From: Tissierella sp032104385
GTDB taxonomy: Bacteria > Bacillota > Clostridia > Tissierellales > Tissierellaceae
NCBI RefSeq assembly: GCF_032104385.1
Contig: NZ_DAMCHJ010000004.1
Coordinates: forward strand, 62,001-126,000
Direction of reading: 5' to 3'
Length of the DNA: 64,000 nt
Positions 35,769 to 45,197 of this stretch are shown in pieces. Every line of letters begins with the position of its first letter. Position 1 is the stretch's first letter. The translations under genes and the position numbers were made by a program. The notes beneath the pieces were generated by a model. It was given only the letters and a program-made list of their open reading frames with translations, searched no databases and was not told the origin of the DNA.

Positions 35769-36971
35769 ATGGAAAATATGAAAACTAATAAGAAGCAATA
35801 CAATGCAGGTTCGTTAACAGGTCTTGTTATATCACTTGGAATAGGATTTTTAATATATTTTGTTTTAAGCAGTATAACTATTCAAAGTAGTTGGTTAGAT
35901 TATAATATAATAGTGGCTAATGCAGGTCATAATCCATTTTATAAACTTATTTGGTATATAATGAATTTTACAGAAGCTCAATTTTATGCAGGATTTTTTG
36001 CTTCTCTAGGAGTAATTATAGGAGGATTTGTAGCTTGGAGATTAGATGTTAAAAACTCCAGGTTAGCAGGCTTCAATGTTTCTTATGGTTCAAATTTATG
36101 GCCTTGGGTATTAGCATCTCAGTTATTATCATTATTCATTGCAATATTTGTTCTAAATTTTACATCCTTCTTTGAAAATGGAGAATATACTTGGTTACCA
36201 ACATTTATTACAGTAGTAGGAGCTCCACCAGCTATAATGTTATTATATGGCCCAAGTGTAAAGGCTTTACTCACAGGTTCTATTCTCGGAGGAGTTATGG
36301 GTTTTCCAGTGGCTTTTTGGATAACAAATAATATTATACCTGTCCTAGGAGTACCTGGAGTAGTTTCAAATGTATTTACTATGGCAATAACTGGAGTATT
36401 AGTTTGTGGTATAGCTAAGGCACTGCCATGGATGAAAAAGGTACCATCCAAGACATTAAATAGACCAGTGAAATCACAAGAAGAAGCTCTAAGGGAAATG
36501 GAGAAGCCATTATGGTCCGTAAGGAGAGTTTTAGCAGATTTCTCTGAAGCTCAATTTTATGGAAATGAAATAGCTGGATTATTTATTATAATAGGAGCTT
36601 CTTTAGACTGGATATTAAATATAAACCATGGTGCCTATGCTTCAGGTGCAATCCCAGCAATTATATTATCCCAGTTTGTTGGATCATCAGTAGGAGTATT
36701 TTTATACTTTAACAAATATGTTGAAAAAGGATGGTACGGAACCTATGTACCAGTAGTAAGTGTTGGACCAGCTTGTGTTTTGATGTTTGGTTCATCGGTG
36801 GGAGTAGCTGTTACTGCAGGTATATTAGGAGGTATAATAGGACCACCTTTAGCAGAGTATTTCTGTGATAAACTGCCAGAAGATTATCATCCAACTATTG
36901 GAAATGTAACCTCCATGGGAGTCACAACAATAGTGGTATCTATGATAATAAAGGCACTTCCTTGGTTTTAA
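35769..36971 (+). CDS. Uncharacterised membrane protein with internal duplication
   Basis: A 400-residue membrane protein with about ten helices and no family that I can name. It is a tandem duplication. TEAQFYAGFFASLGVIIGG (near 57) matches SEAQFYGNEIAGLFIIIGA (near 258). LLYGPSVKALLTGSILGGVM (near 157) matches LMFGSSVGVAVTAGILGGII (near 338). GVVSNVFTMAITGVLVCGIA then KALPWM matches GNVTSMGVTTIVVSMIIKALPW. Both halves thus end in KALPW. Inverted or tandem repeats of this kind are common in secondary transporters. It is 15 bases after the M20 gene, in the PucR module, so import of that module's substrate is the best guess. Confidence 0.8.
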   Translation: MENMKTNKKQYNAGSLTGLVISLGIGFLIYFVLSSITIQSSWLDYNIIVANAGHNPFYKLIWYIMNFTEAQFYAGFFASLGVIIGGFVAWRLDVKNSRLAGFNVSYGSNLWPWVLASQLLSLFIAIFVLNFTSFFENGEYTWLPTFITVVGAPPAIMLLYGPSVKALLTGSILGGVMGFPVAFWITNNIIPVLGVPGVVSNVFTMAITGVLVCGIAKALPWMKKVPSKTLNRPVKSQEEALREMEKPLWSVRRVLADFSEAQFYGNEIAGLFIIIGASLDWILNINHGAYASGAIPAIILSQFVGSSVGVFLYFNKYVEKGWYGTYVPVVSVGPACVLMFGSSVGVAVTAGILGGIIGPPLAEYFCDKLPEDYHPTIGNVTSMGVTTIVVSMIIKALPWF

Positions 36972-36992
36972 ATAAGTAATAAGTTATAAAGA

Positions 36993-37020
36993 AGGTTGAG
37001 CAATTTGGCTCAACCTTTTT
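36993..37020 (+). terminator. Intrinsic terminator of PucR module 2
   Basis: GGTTGAGC (36994-37001) pairs with GCTCAACC (37008-37015), followed by TTTTT. The remaining roughly 225 bases up to the next gene are AT-rich with nothing else recognised. Confidence 0.85.
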
Positions 37021-37247
37021 TATATAAAATTTTGTAAGGCTCTAATATAGTTTTTTTAAGTTTAAATCTTCCTTTATAATCATAGCTTACATAGGAAATA
37101 TAGTATTTATATATAAATGTAAAGATTAATATAATAAAAAACAGTATAAATAAAGTTTTTTTATTTACTAATTCATGATATTATAATATATTAACAACAC
37201 AAATATTAAATGGACATTGATAATATACTATTAGGGGTGAAGGGACA

Positions 37248-38552
37248 ATGACCAATATAAAAAGAGAATTATTTGCATTTTCAGCATCTGATATTAGTAC
37301 AATGGAAGAACATTTTGAAGAAATGGCTAAAAAAGGCTGGATGTTAGATAAGATTGGTGAATATTCAATTAGGTATAAGAGGACAAAGCCCCAAGAGTTG
37401 AAGTTTTGTGTAGATTTACTTCCTAAGCTTTCAGTTTTTGACTATCCTCATAATGAAGATGTAGTGAGATATAGAAATCTATATATAAATTCGGGTTGGA
37501 ATTTTTTAACAGCTTCTGATAAAATTCAAGTTTTTTATTCACAAAAGGAAGATAATTTACTGCCCATTCAAACTGATGACAGAAAAAAACAATCCATAAT
37601 AAATAAATCTTTATTATTTGAAATAATTGTATATATAGTTTGTCTTTTTATTTTTGTTAGGAGTTCACGTAGCTTATTCCCAGTTGATTATAATAGACTA
37701 AAATCCAATTCAGATATGATTATTACAATAATGAGTTTAATATTCATCATACCTGTGGTTGTTTATATATTTTCACATGGTTTTTGGATATTTCGAGCTA
37801 AGGTGGCTATTAAAAATGGGGAAAAACTACCTAAAATAAATTATAAATATTTAAAATTTAGAACATTTTCCCTTTTATATCCAGCGTTGTTATTTGCAGT
37901 TTTAACTATAGCTGCATTAATTACTGATTTGGTCAATGGGAACTTTCAAGGAGCTCTTTCATTATTGCCTGTAATCATAGGTATTACAGCAGGAACTTTA
38001 TTTAGAAAAAATAAAAATAAGAAAAAAAGAAGTAAGGATAGAAACGTAGTATTATTTGGAGTTCTTATTGTTTTAGTGGTAATAGGGGTTAATATAATTA
38101 TTCCTAAATTATATGATGCAGGGGAAACAGAAGAATTGAGAGAAGGATATAAAGGTCTTACTTTAAATGATTTTAACCAAAGGGAAATTGATTATTCAAA
38201 TTTTTATAGGGAAGGAAGTATATTACTGCCTAAGATATCTACCTATTATGAAGAGTCCTCAGATGGGAATAGAGATTATGTAAGAACTCAATATATAAAG
38301 GCTATAAATAATAAGATGGCTAAATATGTATTTGATGGAATGATTGAAAAAGATACTAAAAGATACAGAAGAACGGCAATTCCTGCAGATATGTATTATG
38401 ATTATTTTGATGAGGCTTTTTTTATGGATTATGATTTTACTAGAAGTATAATTTTATTAAAGAATAATGAAATATTCTATATAGACAGTAATTTTGATTT
38501 ATCAGATAAAGATAATATAAATATTATTGTTAATAAACTAAATAATTATTAA
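37248..38552 (+). CDS. DUF2812 domain membrane protein
   Basis: A 434-residue protein. Residues 1-100 match the DUF2812 pattern: EEHFEEMAKKGWMLDKIGEY, then a KP-x-E-L-KFCVDLLP segment and YINSGWNFLTASDKIQVFYS. Four or five membrane helices follow (about 120-290) with a basic KNKNKKKRSKDR loop, and then a soluble C-terminal region of about 140 residues. DUF2812 genes are usually partnered with a PadR-type regulator. None is seen here, which is slightly unusual. Function is unknown. GGGGTGAAGGG lies before the ATG. Confidence 0.8.
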   Translation: MTNIKRELFAFSASDISTMEEHFEEMAKKGWMLDKIGEYSIRYKRTKPQELKFCVDLLPKLSVFDYPHNEDVVRYRNLYINSGWNFLTASDKIQVFYSQKEDNLLPIQTDDRKKQSIINKSLLFEIIVYIVCLFIFVRSSRSLFPVDYNRLKSNSDMIITIMSLIFIIPVVVYIFSHGFWIFRAKVAIKNGEKLPKINYKYLKFRTFSLLYPALLFAVLTIAALITDLVNGNFQGALSLLPVIIGITAGTLFRKNKNKKKRSKDRNVVLFGVLIVLVVIGVNIIIPKLYDAGETEELREGYKGLTLNDFNQREIDYSNFYREGSILLPKISTYYEESSDGNRDYVRTQYIKAINNKMAKYVFDGMIEKDTKRYRRTAIPADMYYDYFDEAFFMDYDFTRSIILLKNNEIFYIDSNFDLSDKDNINIIVNKLNNY

Positions 38553-38594
38553 AGCTGGAGGAAGGGATGAAAGAAAAAGATTCATAGAATAAAA

Positions 38595-39488
38595 TTATAA
38601 TTTTGGTAGTCTTATTTTATATTTTTTAGGTGCTTTGTTTAAGTTTTCATTATCAATAATTGTGATTTTATCACTTCCAGGAATAACTAATACTTGCATA
38701 GATTCAATATTTTCCTCTTTATAAGGGTATATTTTATTATTCAAAAAATCTATACAATAAATCATATTACCTTTTTGAAGTATTAAATATTCATTATAAT
38801 AATAAGGAGAAGAATCATTTTGAAATACATATTTTATAGAATCACTGCTATATAAATATATGTATAACTTTTCTTCTTTTGTCAATACAGCAAAATTATC
38901 TCTTAAAGTTGATATGTTAAAATTTTCTGGAATCTTTTTTGACTGCATTTGCCTTCCTTCATGATTAAATAGATATAAATAATTTTCATTTGCTAAATAA
39001 AGGGTATTTTCATTTGTGTTTGCTAAGAAAACAAGTTTTTCATGGGATATTTCATTTTGGACTATATAAGTATCTAACAAGAATTGTAAGGACTTTTTAT
39101 CAGTATCATATAAATAAATTTTTCCAATGTTTTTATTCCAGAAGACTAAAAAGCCATTCTTGTTGATTACTAAATTCATCCCATTGATATCTACATTAGC
39201 TTCTTTCATCATTTTAAAAAGTTCTTCTTCTATCTTTTTATTTTCTCTTTGTTCAGCAATATCCCTATTCTCTGATTCCATTGTTTTTTCATCTAAGGCT
39301 AAAAGTATAAGCCAATTATAGTCTTCTATAATTTCAAAATCATCAAATTTTATTAAATCAGTATCTATTTTCATTTTTTCTACTTGTTTTTCATCAAGAA
39401 TTTCATTATAAATATTAATTTTTGTTTTACTGCAGGAAGATAAAATAATTATCATAACAAATAAAAATAAAGTTTTAAAGATTCTCAT
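38595..39488 (-). CDS. Hypothetical lipoprotein
   Basis: A 297-residue exported lipoprotein. The signal peptide ends at LSSC (Cys19). The mature part begins with a charged stretch containing DEKQVEKMKIDTDLIKFDDF, followed by an acidic helix (EKTMESENRDIAEQRENKKI). It then has repeated beta-strand segments of the form NTLYLANENYLYLFNHEG and EKLYIYLYSSDSIKYVF, which look like blades of a beta-propeller. No enzyme motif is present and no family is recognised. It is convergent to the DUF2812 gene. Confidence 0.7.
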   Translation of the reverse strand: MRIFKTLFLFVMIIILSSCSKTKINIYNEILDEKQVEKMKIDTDLIKFDDFEIIEDYNWLILLALDEKTMESENRDIAEQRENKKIEEELFKMMKEANVDINGMNLVINKNGFLVFWNKNIGKIYLYDTDKKSLQFLLDTYIVQNEISHEKLVFLANTNENTLYLANENYLYLFNHEGRQMQSKKIPENFNISTLRDNFAVLTKEEKLYIYLYSSDSIKYVFQNDSSPYYYNEYLILQKGNMIYCIDFLNNKIYPYKEENIESMQVLVIPGSDKITIIDNENLNKAPKKYKIRLPKL

Positions 39489-39958
39489 ATATATTCCTCC
39501 TACCTATGATACATATAAAATATTTTTACTTAAATTAATGTAATTACTTTTCATAATGAATTCACATATTACAAAAAGATGGCTATGATTTTAATGAATT
39601 ATTAGAATTATTTGAATAATTCATCTAATTATCTTTTATAATAGTATATACCACAAATCGTATGTTTTACAAAAAAATAATAAATAATCTATGAATAGAA
39701 AGTTATTTGCATTAATAATCTTAATACCATCAATAAGTAGCTATGGGGTATCAATTGAAAATGTTGGGACATATTATGAAGACGGTTCTTATCAATTAAG
39801 GGATGAGGAATTAATAAGATATAATAATTTAACAAGTGAAATGAAAGAAGGTTTAAATCACATTAAGTTTGGGAACTCCTTTCATAACTGATAAATAAGT
39901 TATTAAACAGCCCCTTTTATGTTATAATTTAAACAAATAAGGTATTGGGGTGATATGG
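39489..39958. other. 470-base region with a small unassigned reading frame
   Basis: This gap holds a 10-bp inverted repeat (39594-39603 with 39615-39624) without a T tail and a TATAAT near 39640. A 66-codon frame from 39691 to 39891 on the + strand begins with a hydrophobic, signal-like stretch (LFALIILIPSISSYGV). It has no ribosome site, and its C-terminal half has no recognised relative. It may be a gene remnant or chance. Another TATAAT-like element near 39921 probably serves the coiled-coil gene downstream. Confidence 0.3.
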
Positions 39959-40894
39959 ATGTATAAAGATATCAGTGAAGAGATTTATGATTTAAAAGAA
40001 AGGCTTCGCTCTAAAGAAAAATTAGATTCATTAAAGTCTATTGCCATTGAGGAGTTAAAAAAGAAAAATCAGTCTTTAGAGGTTCTAAAAGAAACACTAA
40101 AAAAAGAAGAAAAGGATGTATTTAAACTTGAGGGTATGAGTTTAAGTTCATTTTTCTTTAATCTCATTGGAAAAAAAGAAGATAAATTAGATAAAGAAAG
40201 GAAAGAATTCTTAGCTGCTAAAATTAAATATGATGAATGTGTTTTAGCCATAAAAGAACTAGAAAATGAGATTGAAAAATGTAATAAAGAGTTAATGAAA
40301 TATTCGGGAGTAAAACAAGAATATGAAAAAGCCATAAAGGAAAAGCAAGAAATGTTAATAAATGATGATACTCATGTAGGAAGAAGACTTCGTAGCTTAT
40401 TAGATAAATTAAATGAATTAAAACTAGATATAAAAGAGGTAAAAGAAGCTATAAATGCTGGAGAAAATGCATCAAAGGCACTCTTAGATATAAGGCAGCC
40501 TCTAGAGTCTGCTCATAGTTGGGGAGTCTGGGATATGTTAGGTGGCGGATTTTTTACAGATATTATAAAACATTCTAAAATAGATGATGCTAATAAGCTT
40601 TCCTATGATGTACAGCATCATCTAAAGAGATTTCAGAAAGAATTGGCAGATGTAAACCAGTTTACAGATATTGAAGTAAACATAGGATCTTTTGCCAAGT
40701 TTGCAGACTTTTTCTTCGATGGATTATTTGCTGATTGGTTTGTACAATCAAAGATAAATGAATCTATATCAAATGTAGATGATGCATATAATCGAGTAGA
40801 GAGTATATTATCGGATTTAAGTAGAGATTTGAATACAATGGAAAGAGCACAGAAATCTATAGAAACAGAAATTATTTCCATATTAGAAATGTAG
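39959..40894 (+). CDS. Conserved coiled-coil hypothetical protein
   Basis: A 311-residue soluble protein made mostly of long charged helices. Two coiled-coil stretches (about 10-55 and 75-175, rich in K, E and L) flank a short SLSSFFFNLIGKKEDK segment. A less helical core then reads SAHSWGVWDMLGGGFFTDII, followed by HSKIDDANKL. A C-terminal helical tail (VESILSDLSRDLNTMERAQK) ends the protein. The glycine-tryptophan core between the helices is distinctive, but I cannot name a family. The ATG at 39959 is chosen because GGGGTGAT lies just before it. It is a stand-alone gene with its own terminator. Confidence 0.7.
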   Translation: MYKDISEEIYDLKERLRSKEKLDSLKSIAIEELKKKNQSLEVLKETLKKEEKDVFKLEGMSLSSFFFNLIGKKEDKLDKERKEFLAAKIKYDECVLAIKELENEIEKCNKELMKYSGVKQEYEKAIKEKQEMLINDDTHVGRRLRSLLDKLNELKLDIKEVKEAINAGENASKALLDIRQPLESAHSWGVWDMLGGGFFTDIIKHSKIDDANKLSYDVQHHLKRFQKELADVNQFTDIEVNIGSFAKFADFFFDGLFADWFVQSKINESISNVDDAYNRVESILSDLSRDLNTMERAQKSIETEIISILEM

Positions 40895-40949
40895 ATTTAA
40901 TGAAAGGAAGTAACTATAAAAGAAGAAATAGATAAGTAAATAAGCATGG

Positions 40950-40996
40950 AAAAAGACAATTTGACTGTTAAATACAAGTTGTCTTTTTGTTTTTTC
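40950..40996 (+). terminator. Intrinsic terminator of the coiled-coil gene
   Basis: AAAAAGACAA pairs with TTGTCTTTTT around a loop of about 19 bases, followed by GTTTTTT. Confidence 0.75.
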
Positions 40997-41051
40997 AATA
41001 AATTAAATATGATATACTAATGATGAAGTAAATATTTAAAGAGGTGTTTTT

Positions 41052-42734
41052 GTGTTAATAATTTTACTTAAAAACTTATCCAATAGAGTTGGAGTTATAT
41101 TAGTTTTGGCACTGTTTCTTTCAAAGGTTGGATTATTTAGAAAGCTAGTTTCAAAGGAAAATATAGATATTAAAGATAAATTATTGCTATCTATTATTTT
41201 TGGTTTTTTTGGAATAATAGGAACTTATACGGGAATACATTTAAAAGGTGCATTAGTAAATTCTAGAGTTATTGGTGTTTTTGTAGGAGGACTACTTGGA
41301 GGACCTTTAGTTGGAGTTCTATCAGGTGTTATTGCAGGAGGTCATAGATTTTTAATAGATATTGGAGGTTTTACGGCTATTGCTTGTGGTATGTCAACAT
41401 TATCAGAAGGTATTATGGCAGGATTATTGAAAAACAAATTTGAAAATAGTCCATATAGAATAACTTTTGCGTTGGTATCTGGGGCAATAGCCGAGGTAAT
41501 GCAAATGCTAATAATTCTCTTGGTGGCAAGACCATTTTCTGATGCAGTGAATTTAGTTAAAGTAATAGGGATTCCAATGATTATAGGAAATGGAATAGGT
41601 ATAGCCGCATTTATTGCTATAACGGATACCATCTTTAAAGAGATAGAAAATGAAGCTGCATATCAGGCTCAACTGACTTTAAAAATTGCTGATAGAACTT
41701 TTGCATATTTTAGAAAAGGATATAATGAAGATACAGCAAGGGATACGGCAAAGATAATTTATAATATGACTAAAATTAAAGCTGTTGCATTTACTGATAC
41801 AGAAAAGATATTAGCTCATATTGGTATAGGGGCAGACCACCATTTAGTGGGAACTCCTATAAAGACCAGTTTAACAAGAGAAACCTTATTAACTAAGGAA
41901 TATATAGTAGCAAATACTGAAAGAGAAATAGGATGTGATTATAGTAATTGTCCATTAAAATCTGCTGTAATTGTACCTATTAGAGAAGAAGATAAGGTTA
42001 TAGGAACTTTAAAACTATATAAAGGGCAGGAAAATTCTATAACGAAAGTAGATGTGGAATTGGCATTAGGCTTAGCTAAAATGTTTTCTACTCAAATAGA
42101 ACTAAGTAAGATAGACCACCAAAGAGAGTTATTGTCTAGAGCAGAATTAAAGGCTTTACAGGCTCAGATAAATCCTCACTTTCTATTTAATGCTATAAAT
42201 ACTATAGTGTCATTGACTAGAACCCAACCAGATAATGCTCGTAGGCTTTTAATCCATCTTGGTAATTATTTTAGAAACAATTTACAGCAAGAAACAGAAG
42301 TTGTGAACTTATATAAGGAAATAGAACATATAAATTCTTATGTTGAAATTGAAAAGGCAAGATTTGGAGATAAATTAAAGATTGTCTATAATGTCCCAGA
42401 AAACATTGATTGTAAACTTCCACCATTGCTTCTTCAGCCTATAGTAGAAAATGCAATAAAACATGGGGTTCTAGGTAAGATTGAGGGAGGAAAGGTTGAA
42501 ATAATTGCAAGGGATAATGATATGGAAACAGAATTAATTGTAAAAGATGATGGAGTTGGAATACCTAAGGAATGTTTAGATTCCTTATTTGAAGAAAATT
42601 GTAACAAGGAAAGTATTGGACTTATAAATGTAAATGAAAGATTAAAAAACAAATATGGAAAGGAATATGGATTAATTATTGAATCTGAAATTAATAAGGG
42701 AACTACTGTTACTATGGTAATTCCTAAATTTTAA
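41052..42734 (+). CDS. LytS-family sensor histidine kinase
   Basis: A 560-residue membrane kinase. The N-terminal 5TM-5TMR_LYT domain (about 1-200) includes GTYTGIHLKGALVNSRVIGV, then LGGPLVGVLSGVIAGGHRF. A GAF-like domain (about 225-350) follows. The His_kinase domain carries QAQINPHFLFNAINTI, with its phospho-acceptor His near 376, and is followed by a HATPase domain (VENAIKHGVL, DDGVGI, GLINVNERLKNKYG). This is the LytS/BtsS class, and relatives sense extracellular pyruvate or envelope state. GTG at 41052 has GAGGTG upstream. The regulator gene follows almost at once, and a CstA-type transporter comes next. Confidence 0.93.
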   Translation: MLIILLKNLSNRVGVILVLALFLSKVGLFRKLVSKENIDIKDKLLLSIIFGFFGIIGTYTGIHLKGALVNSRVIGVFVGGLLGGPLVGVLSGVIAGGHRFLIDIGGFTAIACGMSTLSEGIMAGLLKNKFENSPYRITFALVSGAIAEVMQMLIILLVARPFSDAVNLVKVIGIPMIIGNGIGIAAFIAITDTIFKEIENEAAYQAQLTLKIADRTFAYFRKGYNEDTARDTAKIIYNMTKIKAVAFTDTEKILAHIGIGADHHLVGTPIKTSLTRETLLTKEYIVANTEREIGCDYSNCPLKSAVIVPIREEDKVIGTLKLYKGQENSITKVDVELALGLAKMFSTQIELSKIDHQRELLSRAELKALQAQINPHFLFNAINTIVSLTRTQPDNARRLLIHLGNYFRNNLQQETEVVNLYKEIEHINSYVEIEKARFGDKLKIVYNVPENIDCKLPPLLLQPIVENAIKHGVLGKIEGGKVEIIARDNDMETELIVKDDGVGIPKECLDSLFEENCNKESIGLINVNERLKNKYGKEYGLIIESEINKGTTVTMVIPKF

Positions 42735-42747
42735 GGAGATGGTTAAT

Positions 42748-43512
42748 TTGTTAAGATGTTTAATTGTAGATGATGAAATGCCTGCTCGACAAGAACTATT
42801 ATATATTTTAAGCGGTATAGAAGGAGTAGAAGTAGCAGGAGAAGCTTCTCATGGTATAGAAGCTTTGGAATTAATCAAAAAACTTAAACCAGATATTGTT
42901 TTTTTAGATATTCAAATGCCACAGATGAGCGGTATAGATGTTGCTAGAAAATTATTACATGAAGATTATAAACCAATGATAATATTTGTAACTGCATATG
43001 ATCAATTTGCAATAGAGGCTTTTGAAGTAAATGCAATAGATTATTTATTAAAGCCCATATCTGAGGAAAGGTTAGAAAAAAGACTAGAGAATATAATTTT
43101 TAATGAAGATAAAGAAAAATTTGATTATAATAAATTGCATAAATTAATTCAAAGTATAAAATCTAATGCTCATACAACTCATAAAAGGTTATCACTTTAT
43201 TATAATAATAAACTTATTCCCATAGAGATAAAAGATATTATATATGCAACAATAGAAGATAAAAGCACTATAATTGTCAGTAACAAGGGAAAATTTGAAA
43301 CAAATTATACTTTAAATGATCTAATGGAGAAGCTAGATTCTCCAAACTTTTTCAGATCTCACAAATCGTATATAGTAAACTTAAACTATATAGAGTCCAT
43401 AGAACCATGGTTTAACTCTACTTATAATATTAATCTAAAAAATAGTAAAGAAGTAATTCCAGTAAGCAGGTATTATTCAAAAAACTTCAAAGAGATTATG
43501 AATATTGAGTGA
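42748..43512 (+). CDS. LytR/AlgR-family response regulator (LytTR DNA-binding)
   Basis: A 254-residue regulator. The receiver domain has VDDE at the start and phospho-acceptor Asp54 (VFLDIQMPQM), with FVTAYDQFAIEAFEVNAIDY and the LLKPI lysine. The LytTR DNA-binding domain (about 145-250) includes FFRSHKSYIVNLNYI and the terminal EVIPVSRYYSKNFKEI. TTG at 42748 is preferred, 9 bases after AAGGAG. The ATG at 42739 abuts that site. It is partner of the upstream LytS-type kinase and by position the likely controller of the cstA-family gene. Confidence 0.92.
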   Translation: MLRCLIVDDEMPARQELLYILSGIEGVEVAGEASHGIEALELIKKLKPDIVFLDIQMPQMSGIDVARKLLHEDYKPMIIFVTAYDQFAIEAFEVNAIDYLLKPISEERLEKRLENIIFNEDKEKFDYNKLHKLIQSIKSNAHTTHKRLSLYYNNKLIPIEIKDIIYATIEDKSTIIVSNKGKFETNYTLNDLMEKLDSPNFFRSHKSYIVNLNYIESIEPWFNSTYNINLKNSKEVIPVSRYYSKNFKEIMNIE

Positions 43513-43641
43513 AATGCATTTCAACTTCAAAACCTGCATCTTAGGTATTAAATATAACCTCTTATCTAAAAAGATGAATAAATTATATTTTATTATTGTA
43601 TTATTATAATGAAACAAAAATAATATAAGGAGGTTTTTTTA

Positions 43642-45063
43642 GTGATACAATTTATTATTGGAATTATTATACTTATAGTAGGATACTTTGTCTATGGAAA
43701 AGTAGTTGACAATCATTTTGGAGCTGATGATACCATAGAAACACCAGCTACAAGACTTGAAGACGGTATCGATTTTGTTCCTATGAGCTGGCCAAGAATT
43801 TTCTTAATCCAGTTATTAAATATTGCAGGATTAGGACCTATATTTGGGGCTGTACAAGGGGCATTATTTGGACCTATGGCATTTGTATGGATAGCATTAG
43901 GTTCTGTATTCGCAGGGGCAGTTCATGATTATTATTCAGGTATGCTTTCCATAAGACATGATGGACAGTCTATATCTGAAATAGTTGGAATTTATTTAGG
44001 TGAAGGTGCAAGAAAGATAATGAGAGTATTTTCTGTCATATTACTTATTTTAGTAGGTACAGTATTTATGACAGGTCCAGCTAACTTAATGGCTAATATT
44101 AAATTATTTGGACTTGGTAATGCAGATATCTGGTTAGCATTGGTATTTATTTATTATTTCCTAGCGACAATATTACCTGTAGATAAGATAATAGGCAAGA
44201 TTTATCCACTATTTGGTTTGGCATTACTTACAATGGCATTTGGCATTGGTACTATGATATTAATAAAAGGATACCAATTACCAGCCTTTACAGTATCAAG
44301 TCTACATCCAGCAGGATTACCAATATGGGCAATTCTATTTACAACAATAGCTTGTGGTGCCATTAGTGGTTTCCATGCTACTCAATCACCAATGATGGCT
44401 AGATGTACCACTAAGGAAAGTTATGGTAGAAGAATATTTTATGGCTCTATGATAGCAGAAGGTGTTATTGCTATGATTTGGGCAGCAGCAGCAATGGTGT
44501 TCTTTGATGGAATTCCAGGATTACAAGATGCTTTAGCTAATGGTGGTGGACCTGGTGGAGTAGTAAATACTATTTCAACTTCACTTTTAGGACCTATTGG
44601 TGGAATATTAGCTATGTTAGGAGTTATAGCTTGTCCTATTACTTCGGGAGATACAGCTTTTAGATCAGCAAGACTTACTATAGCAGATTCTATAAAATAT
44701 GAGCAAGGACCTGTAAAGAAGAGATTAATCTTGGCTTTACCTTTATTTGTCATTGCATTTGGATTAACAAGAATAGATTTTAATATAATCTGGAGATATT
44801 TTGCATGGTCAAATCAAACATTGGCAATGATAGTTTTATGGGCAGCAGCGGCTTATTTAGTTAAAAATAATAAGAGTCATTGGATGACAAGTATCCCTGC
44901 AACCTTTATGACTGCAGTATCAGCAACGTATCTTCTACAAGCACCAGAAGGATTTAAGCTACCTACAACAATAGCATATCCTGTAGGAGCTATTATAGCA
45001 ATAGGAGCTATTGTACTATTCCTTGTAAAGGTAAAAGGAAATAAAACAGTAAAGGCACAATAA
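43642..45063 (+). CDS. CstA/BtsT-family carbon starvation transporter
   Basis: A 473-residue membrane protein with about 13 helices. Family blocks are NIAGLGPIFGAVQGALFGPM, the VHDYYSGMLSIRHDGQSISE loop, GAISGFHATQSPMMARCTTK and CPITSGDTAFRSARLTIAD. It is shorter than enterobacterial CstA (about 700 residues), as is usual in Firmicutes. Members carry pyruvate (BtsT, CstA) or peptides. The adjacent LytS/LytR pair mirrors the BtsSR-BtsT pyruvate system of E. coli, so pyruvate uptake is plausible but inferred. GTG at 43642 follows AAGGAGG. Confidence 0.92.
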   Translation: MIQFIIGIIILIVGYFVYGKVVDNHFGADDTIETPATRLEDGIDFVPMSWPRIFLIQLLNIAGLGPIFGAVQGALFGPMAFVWIALGSVFAGAVHDYYSGMLSIRHDGQSISEIVGIYLGEGARKIMRVFSVILLILVGTVFMTGPANLMANIKLFGLGNADIWLALVFIYYFLATILPVDKIIGKIYPLFGLALLTMAFGIGTMILIKGYQLPAFTVSSLHPAGLPIWAILFTTIACGAISGFHATQSPMMARCTTKESYGRRIFYGSMIAEGVIAMIWAAAAMVFFDGIPGLQDALANGGGPGGVVNTISTSLLGPIGGILAMLGVIACPITSGDTAFRSARLTIADSIKYEQGPVKKRLILALPLFVIAFGLTRIDFNIIWRYFAWSNQTLAMIVLWAAAAYLVKNNKSHWMTSIPATFMTAVSATYLLQAPEGFKLPTTIAYPVGAIIAIGAIVLFLVKVKGNKTVKAQ

Positions 45064-45074
45064 TTTATTTAACC

Positions 45075-45114
45075 AATAAGTATCAAAAATGACATCATTT
45101 TTGATACTTATTTT
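45075..45114 (+). terminator. Intrinsic terminator of the cstA-family gene
   Basis: An 18-bp perfect stem, AATAAGTATCAAAAATGA with its complement, has a 2-base apparent loop and a TTTT end. Confidence 0.85.
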
Positions 45115-45197
45115 CTTTGCAGTATGCCTTGATATATTTTTGTAAAAACTATATATTAATATATAGTAGAAAAACTTTATATAAAGGAGTTAATATT

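Noticed and set aside
39691..39891. 66-codon frame as a confident gene
   Set aside because: No ribosome site precedes it and no relative is recognised; recorded only within the description of the intergenic region.
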